Origin: Modestobacter sp.
GTDB lineage: Bacteria; Actinomycetota; Actinomycetes; Mycobacteriales; Geodermatophilaceae
Reading direction: 5' to 3'
Length of the DNA: 9,613 nucleotides
Assembly (NCBI GenBank): GCA_025966175.1
Contig: JAOPVN010000026.1
Span: 1 to 9,613, forward strand
In this document: in pieces, positions 5,898 to 9,613 of the stretch
Layout: each line of letters begins with the position of its first letter
Numbering within the stretch: the first letter of the stretch is position 1
Program-made: the position numbers and the translations under genes
Notes under the pieces: generated by a model
What the model was told of the DNA's origin: nothing
What the model saw: the letters and a program-made list of their open reading frames with translations, nothing else
The model's database searches: none

Positions 5898-6937
5898 CGT
5901 CCTTGCGCTCGACCACGACCTCGGCCACGCCGGTGGCCCCGACCATGACCCCGGCTGCCCGCGGCCCGGCCCGGCCGCTGCGGTCCCGCGTGCTGGGCGC
6001 CGTCCTCAAGAACGGCCTGCTGCCCCTGCTGCTGCTGGCCATGGTCACGGTGTTCGCGATCCTGGAGCCCCGCTTCCTCTCCGTGGACAACCTGACCAAC
6101 GTCGGCCGGCAGTCGGTCTACCTGCTGCTGATCACCCTGGCCCAGATGGTGCTGCTGCTCTGCGCCCAGCTGGACCTGTCGGTCGGCGCCACCGTGGCCC
6201 TGACCAGCGTGGTGACGGCGATGGTGATGTCCGAGGCGTCCGGACCGACGCCGGTCGTGATCCTCCTCGGGGTCCTGGCCGGGATCGGGATCGGCGTGCT
6301 GATGGGGCTGCTCAACGCCTTCCTCGTCGCGCAGCTGAAGGTGCCCTCCTTCATGGCCACCCTGGGCAGCACGTCGATCGCGACCGGAGCCGCCCTGATG
6401 CTCTCCAAGGGCGCCCCGGTGATCGGACTGCCGCTGCCCTTCCTCGACGTGTTCGGCACCGGGTCCTGGCTGGGCGTGCCCGTCCCGGTCGCCATCGCCG
6501 TGCTCTTCACCCTGGTGCTGTACGGGGTCCTGTACTGGACGAGCTTCGGGCGCAGCCTGTTCGCCGTCGGCGGCAACCAGCACGCCGCGGCGGTGGCCGG
6601 CATCCGGGTCAAGGCGGTGCTCGTCTCGGCGTTCGTGCTGTGCTCGGTGCTGACCGCGATCGCCGGGGTCCTGCTCACCGCCCGGGTCGCCTCGGGCGAG
6701 GCGACGCTCGGCTCCTCCTACGTGCTGCTGTCCATCGCCGCGGCCGTCCTCGGCGGCACCTCGCTGTTCGGCGGCGAGGGACGGCTCGGGATGGTCGTCC
6801 TGGGCGTGCTGTTCATCGGGATCCTCAGCAACGGCATGAACCTGGTCCACGTCTCCAGCTACGTGCAGCAACTGGTCATCGGGGCCGTGCTCGTCCTCGC
6901 CGTCGCCGTCGACCGGGTCAAGGCCACCACCCAGTAG
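5894..6937 (+). CDS. CUT2/RbsC-type ABC transporter permease
   Basis: The 347-residue product starts at ATG 5894, overlapping the ATPase stop (ATGA), with GGAGG at 5880-5884, 9 bases upstream. After a Thr/Pro/Ala-rich cytoplasmic N-terminus (1-36) about ten hydrophobic segments can be traced, roughly 41-58, 75-92, 97-113, 121-145, 152-170, 197-216, 241-263, 276-294, 297-315 and 322-339. Family marks of BPD_transp_2 permeases are QLDLSVGA (92-99) and the cytoplasmic coupling segment GRSLFAVGGN followed by AAAVAGIRV (219-239). It is a single permease gene, so the channel is presumably a homodimer. With the upstream ATPase and lipoprotein it makes a complete importer. It ends with TAG at 6935-6937 and no further coupled gene follows. 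Confidence 0.93.
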   Translation: MTSLRSTTTSATPVAPTMTPAARGPARPLRSRVLGAVLKNGLLPLLLLAMVTVFAILEPRFLSVDNLTNVGRQSVYLLLITLAQMVLLLCAQLDLSVGATVALTSVVTAMVMSEASGPTPVVILLGVLAGIGIGVLMGLLNAFLVAQLKVPSFMATLGSTSIATGAALMLSKGAPVIGLPLPFLDVFGTGSWLGVPVPVAIAVLFTLVLYGVLYWTSFGRSLFAVGGNQHAAAVAGIRVKAVLVSAFVLCSVLTAIAGVLLTARVASGEATLGSSYVLLSIAAAVLGGTSLFGGEGRLGMVVLGVLFIGILSNGMNLVHVSSYVQQLVIGAVLVLAVAVDRVKATTQ

Positions 6938-7020
6938 CGCCCCACCCGCCCGCGCTCCGCACACCGCCACCCCACGAACCGGGACGCCGAGACCGCGTTC
7001 GGCACCGCTGCCGTGCCCAT

Positions 7021-7048
7021 CAGACGCACGCCCATCGGGCGTGTGCTG
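7021..7048 (+). promoter_or_regulatory. Stem-loop between permease and FAD monooxygenase
   Basis: CGCACGCCC (7025-7033) pairs with GGGCGTGTG (7037-7045) around an ATC loop, with one G-U pair. CAG (7021-7023) and CTG (7046-7048) extend the stem past a bulged A. The hairpin ends 5 bases before the AGGAG site of the next gene. It could be a transcription terminator or attenuator for the transporter operon, a translational control element, or an operator. No T-run follows. Confidence 0.45.
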
Positions 7049-7064
7049 CAGACAGGAGACAACC

Positions 7065-8198
7065 ATGATCACGCCTGGACGCGTGGAGATCGCCGGCGCA
7101 GGGCTGGCCGGGCTGACCGTGGCCGCCACGCTGGCCCAGCGGGGCTGGTCCGTCCGCGTGCACGAGCGCGGCCCCGAGCTGCGCGAGATCGGTGCCGGCA
7201 TCGTGCTGTGGGGCAACGCCCTGCGGTCCCTGGCGCACATCGGCGCCTACGACGCCGTCGTGGCCGAGGCCGAGCGGGTCGACAACGCCCAGCTCATGGA
7301 CCACCGGCACCGGGTGATCCAGCGGGACTGGCTGCAGAGCGGCGAGATGTTCATCGCCGTCCGGCGGCAGCTGCACCGGGCCATCGCCGACGCCGCGCTC
7401 AAGTCCGGTGTCGAGGTGGTCACGAACTCGCTGGTCACCGGCGCGAACCCGGACGGCACGCTGTACCTGGCCGACGGCTCGTCGGTCTCGGCGGACCTGG
7501 TGATCGGCGCCGACGGCGTCAACTCCGTCGTCCGGAACTCCCTGGACCTCGGCCTGCAGGTCCGCAACCTGCGGGACGGCTGCGGCAGGCACCTCATCCC
7601 GCGCACCGCCGACGACCCGGTCAACGGCACCTTCGAGGAGTGGCACGGCGGGCGCCGGTTCGGCCTGCTGCCGGCCAGCCCGGAACTGACCTACATCTTC
7701 CTGTGCTGCCCGGAGAGCGACGTGGAGGGCATCCAGCAGCAGCCCTTCAACCGGGAGACCTGGCTGCGCGACTACCCGCAGTACCGCAGCCAGCTCGAGC
7801 GGATCCCGGACGTGCCCGAGGGCCGGTGGGCGCCGTTCTACGACGTGACCACCAGCGGCTGGCACAAGGGCCGGGCCGCGATCATCGGCGATGCCGCGCA
7901 CGCCATGTCCCCCAACCTCGGTCAGGCCGCCGCGGTGGCCATGACCAACGGCGTCGCCCTCGGCCAGGCGCTGAGCCGGTGGGACGTGCCGACGGCGCTG
8001 GACCGCTGGGAGGAGAGCGAGCGGCCGATCGCCAAGCGGGTGCAGCGCTACTCCCGCATCTACGGGCGGATGGGGACCGGCTGGCCGCAGCCGTTGCTCG
8101 ACGCCCGGTCGGCGCTGGTCTGGAGCCTGGCGGCGTCCAAGACGGTCCAGCGCCGGATCAACTTCGCCAACGAGTACGAGCCGTCGCTGGCCGGCTGA
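7065..8198 (+). CDS. FAD-dependent aromatic-ring monooxygenase (group A flavin hydroxylase)
   Basis: The 377-residue product starts at ATG 7065, 6 bases after AGGAG (7054-7058). All three fingerprints of group A flavoprotein hydroxylases are visible: the FAD-binding GAGLAG (11-16) with E35 ending the second strand, the DG motif GADGVNSVVR (148-157) and the GD motif IIGDAAHAMSPNLGQ (274-288). Arginines 100 and 101 lie where the family binds FAD. Such enzymes use NAD(P)H and oxygen to hydroxylate a ring ortho or para to a hydroxyl, or decarboxylate while hydroxylating, as in salicylate, 3-hydroxybenzoate and 6-hydroxynicotinate hydroxylases; the general look is closest to that group. The substrate is not resolved. 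It lies 127 bases downstream of the permease on the same strand and may be co-transcribed or have its own promoter. Hydroxylation of the imported compound or its hydrolysis product is a plausible job (inference). Confidence 0.9.
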   Translation: MITPGRVEIAGAGLAGLTVAATLAQRGWSVRVHERGPELREIGAGIVLWGNALRSLAHIGAYDAVVAEAERVDNAQLMDHRHRVIQRDWLQSGEMFIAVRRQLHRAIADAALKSGVEVVTNSLVTGANPDGTLYLADGSSVSADLVIGADGVNSVVRNSLDLGLQVRNLRDGCGRHLIPRTADDPVNGTFEEWHGGRRFGLLPASPELTYIFLCCPESDVEGIQQQPFNRETWLRDYPQYRSQLERIPDVPEGRWAPFYDVTTSGWHKGRAAIIGDAAHAMSPNLGQAAAVAMTNGVALGQALSRWDVPTALDRWEESERPIAKRVQRYSRIYGRMGTGWPQPLLDARSALVWSLAASKTVQRRINFANEYEPSLAG

Positions 8199-8386
8199 GC
8201 ACCCGGTCGCCGTCCGCCATCACTGTGCGGTGTGTCCGGGCGGGGCGTGTCCGGCGGGATGCGCACCGTCCGCACACGCCGGGCCCAGCTCACCGGAGCC
8301 CGGGACGCACCGCAGGTGGGCGCCGGGCGAGGACAGTTCGTCCTCGCGGCGATGCCGCTGGGGCGTCGCCGGGGAGGAGCACTGGC
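8199..8386 (+). promoter_or_regulatory. Structured intergenic region before the ABM-like gene
   Basis: The 188 bases hold no gene. They contain a direct repeat GTGTCCGG at 8232-8239 and 8247-8254, and two consecutive stem-loops. The first is GCGAGGAC/GTCCTCGC (8327-8347, 8 perfect pairs, loop AGTTC). The second is GGCGATGCC/GGCGTCGCC (8348-8370, 9 pairs including one G-U, 5-base loop), which ends directly at the GGGGAGGAG ribosome site (8371-8379). They may act as terminator, processing site or translational control. No promoter could be called. Confidence 0.4.
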
Positions 8387-9010
8387 ATGTACGCCAGGAC
8401 CACCACCGTGCGCGGCGACCCGGGCGCCATGGACGACGGGATCGCCTTCGTCCGGGACACCATCTGGCCGGCGATGCAGGGGATGAGCGGCTGCGTGGGG
8501 CTCTCGATGCTCGCCGACCGGGACGCGGGCCGGTGCATCGTGACCACCGCCTGGGCCACCGACGAGGCGATGCGGGCCAGCGCGGAGAGCGTCCGTGAGC
8601 TACGGAGTCAGACGGCCGAGGCGTTGCGGGCCGATGCGGTCGACGTTGCCGAGTGGGAGATCGCCGCGATGCACCGGGTCCACGCCGCGGGCGAAGGCGC
8701 CTGCGCGCGGGTCATCTGGGCCGAGGTCGACCCGGCGCGGATGGACGACATGATCGACGCGTTCCGGATGAGCCTGGTGCCGCGGATGGAGCAGGCGCCG
8801 GGCTTCTGCAGCGTGAGCCTGATGGTCGACCGCAGCATGGGCCGGGCCACCTGGGCGGTCACCCTGGAGAGCCGGGAAGCGCTGGAGGAGACCCGGGAGC
8901 GGGCCGCCGCGGCGCGTGAGGAGTTCGGTCCGGCGACGGGCGCGCAGATGACCGAGGTCGCCGAGTTCGAGGTGGCCCTCGCGCACCTGCGCGTCCCCGA
9001 GATGGCCTGA
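8387..9010 (+). CDS. Tandem ABM-like dimeric alpha/beta-barrel (ferredoxin-fold) protein
   Basis: The 207-residue product starts at ATG 8387, 7 bases after GGAGGAG (8373-8379). It consists of two copies of a domain of about 96 residues: 2-97 and 105-202. Matching blocks are YARTTTV with CARVIWA, GAMDDGIAFVRDTIWPAM with ARMDDMIDAFRMSLVPRM, GCVGLSMLADRDAGR with GFCSVSLMVDRSMGR, and VAEWEIA with VAEFEVA. The beta-alpha-beta pattern with a G-x-V-x-L-S-x-L-x-D-R core is that of the antibiotic-biosynthesis-monooxygenase (ABM) superfamily. Such folds normally dimerise, so the fused pair could form one pseudo-dimeric barrel. Some relatives are cofactor-free oxygenases, others degrade haem or only bind ligands; activity cannot be assigned. 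Its place after a flavin hydroxylase hints at a role in aromatic oxidation (inference). A non-catalytic stress-type protein is the alternative. Confidence 0.8.
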   Translation: MYARTTTVRGDPGAMDDGIAFVRDTIWPAMQGMSGCVGLSMLADRDAGRCIVTTAWATDEAMRASAESVRELRSQTAEALRADAVDVAEWEIAAMHRVHAAGEGACARVIWAEVDPARMDDMIDAFRMSLVPRMEQAPGFCSVSLMVDRSMGRATWAVTLESREALEETRERAAAAREEFGPATGAQMTEVAEFEVALAHLRVPEMA

Positions 9011-9034
9011 CCTGAGGAGGGCTGGGGGCCGGTT

Positions 9035-9064
9035 CCTCCGCCGGGGACCCGCCCCGAGCGGAGG
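9035..9064 (+). terminator. Candidate terminator hairpin after the ABM-like gene
   Basis: CCTCCG (9035-9040) pairs with CGGAGG (9059-9064), and inside it CGGGG (9042-9046) pairs with CCCCG (9052-9056) around an ACCCG loop, leaving small bulges. It starts 24 bases after the stop codon. No T-run follows, as often in high-GC actinobacteria. It fits the end of the catabolic group before the unrelated kinase. Confidence 0.5.
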
Positions 9065-9130
9065 TACGAGCCACGATCGGGTGCCTCCGGATGCCGTCCC
9101 GGCGCGGACTTGATCTGATGGTCGCTTCGA

Positions 9131-9158
9131 GCCCGTGCGGTACCGGAAGTCCGCGGGC
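9131..9158 (+). promoter_or_regulatory. Stem-loop in the kinase leader
   Basis: GCCC and GCGG (9131-9134 and 9137-9140) can pair with CCGC and GGGC (9151-9158), with a 2-base bulge and a 10-base loop. It lies 9 bases before the GAGGAG ribosome site. The stem is only moderate and may be chance. Confidence 0.25.
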
Positions 9159-9177
9159 GTTCTGAGCGAGGAGCGGC

Positions 9178-9613
9178 ATGCACCCGAACGGCCGGCTCCT
9201 CGGAGGTCGCTACGAGCTGACCGCCCTGATCGCCACCGGCGGCATGGGGCAGGTCTGGCAGGCCCGCGACACCGTCCTCGGCCGCGACGTCGCCGTGAAG
9301 GTGCTGCGTGACGAGTACACCGGCGATCCGACCTTCCTCGCCCGGTTCCGCGCCGAGGCCCAGCTCGCCGCCGGCCTGGCGCACCCGAACATCGCCACGC
9401 TCTTCGACTACGGCGAGGTCACGCCGGCCGACCCGACCGGCGAGCACCTCGCCTACCTGGTCATGGAACTCGTCCGCGGTGAGTCGCTGTCCGCGATGCT
9501 GCGCCGCGAGGTCCGGCTCAGCCCCGGCCGCACCCTCGACCTCCTGCGGCAGAGCGCCGCCGGGCTGGCCGCGGCGCACGCCGCCGGCGTCGTCCACCGC
9601 GACGTCAAGCCCG
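9178..9613 (+). CDS. PknA-like Ser/Thr protein kinase (N-terminal part, runs off the window)
   Basis: The frame opens at ATG 9178 with GAGGAG at 9168-9173, only 4 bases away, and stays open to the window edge (145 complete codons). Residues 12-145 are the N-lobe and start of the C-lobe of a Hanks-type kinase: glycine-rich loop IATGGMGQVW (18-27), ATP-binding lysine K41 in VAVKVL, helix-C glutamate E60, hinge YLVMELV (93-99) and the catalytic loop HRDVKP (140-145) with D142 as general base. The loop IATGGMGQVW, with alanine in place of the first glycine, matches what I recall of mycobacterial PknA, as do FRAEA and YLVMEL. PknA itself lies beside pbpA, rodA and pknB in a cell-shape cluster; here the upstream neighbour is unrelated, so this may be a PknA-like paralogue. 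Transmembrane and extracellular parts, if present, are outside the window. It appears independent of the catabolic genes. Confidence 0.92.
   Translation, partial: MHPNGRLLGGRYELTALIATGGMGQVWQARDTVLGRDVAVKVLRDEYTGDPTFLARFRAEAQLAAGLAHPNIATLFDYGEVTPADPTGEHLAYLVMELVRGESLSAMLRREVRLSPGRTLDLLRQSAAGLAAAHAAGVVHRDVKP

Noticed and set aside
5768..7240. Open frame of 490 codons on the - strand across the permease
   Set aside because: Gln/His/Gly/Asp-rich shadow spanning the end of the ATPase, the permease and the intergenic gap; no family features.
7013..8386. Upstream extension of the ABM-like frame through the monooxygenase gene
   Set aside because: It is an Arg-rich out-of-frame reading of the FAD enzyme. 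The real start is at 8387, after a near-perfect ribosome site and the first domain repeat.

Overview
The window is very GC-rich (above 70% by eye) with a strong G/C third-position bias, GGAGG-type ribosome binding sites and a PknA-like Ser/Thr kinase. This points to a high-GC actinobacterium. Geodermatophilaceae-like soil genera are a reasonable guess, but the sequence alone does not fix the genus. All recognisable genes lie on the + strand. No tRNA, rRNA, insertion sequence, integrase or CRISPR array was seen.

Layout: (1) bases 1-134 hold the C-terminal tail of a LigB/DODA-type extradiol dioxygenase. (2) A short intergenic stretch is followed by an XRE helix-turn-helix regulator with a cupin sensor domain (396-1037). 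(3) A 446-base, visibly less GC-rich control region (1038-1483) is packed with dyads, CTGAAG direct repeats and strong stem-loops. (4) A compact operon follows: TorT-like lipoprotein solute-binding protein (1484-2641), YtcJ-type amidohydrolase (2674-4332), double-domain CUT2/RbsA-type ABC ATPase (4329-5897) and RbsC-type permease (5894-6937). The last three genes are joined by ATGA stop/start overlaps. (5) After 127 bases with a strong hairpin come an FAD aromatic-ring hydroxylase (7065-8198) and, after 188 bases with two back-to-back hairpins, a tandem-duplicated ABM-like ferredoxin-fold protein (8387-9010). (6) A candidate terminator (9035-9064) separates this group from an unrelated PknA-like kinase that runs off the right edge (9178-9613).

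Working model (inference): an XRE-cupin regulator controls uptake of a small organic compound through a TorT-like binding protein and a CUT2 transporter. The amidohydrolase, co-translated with the transporter, may hydrolyse the imported compound. The flavin hydroxylase, the ABM-like protein and the upstream extradiol dioxygenase look like steps of aromatic or N-heteroaromatic ring activation and cleavage. The substrate cannot be read from the sequence. A CUT2 transporter built around a TorT-like receptor with a cytosolic amidohydrolase inside the transport operon is the most interesting element, together with the heavily structured leader in front of it.
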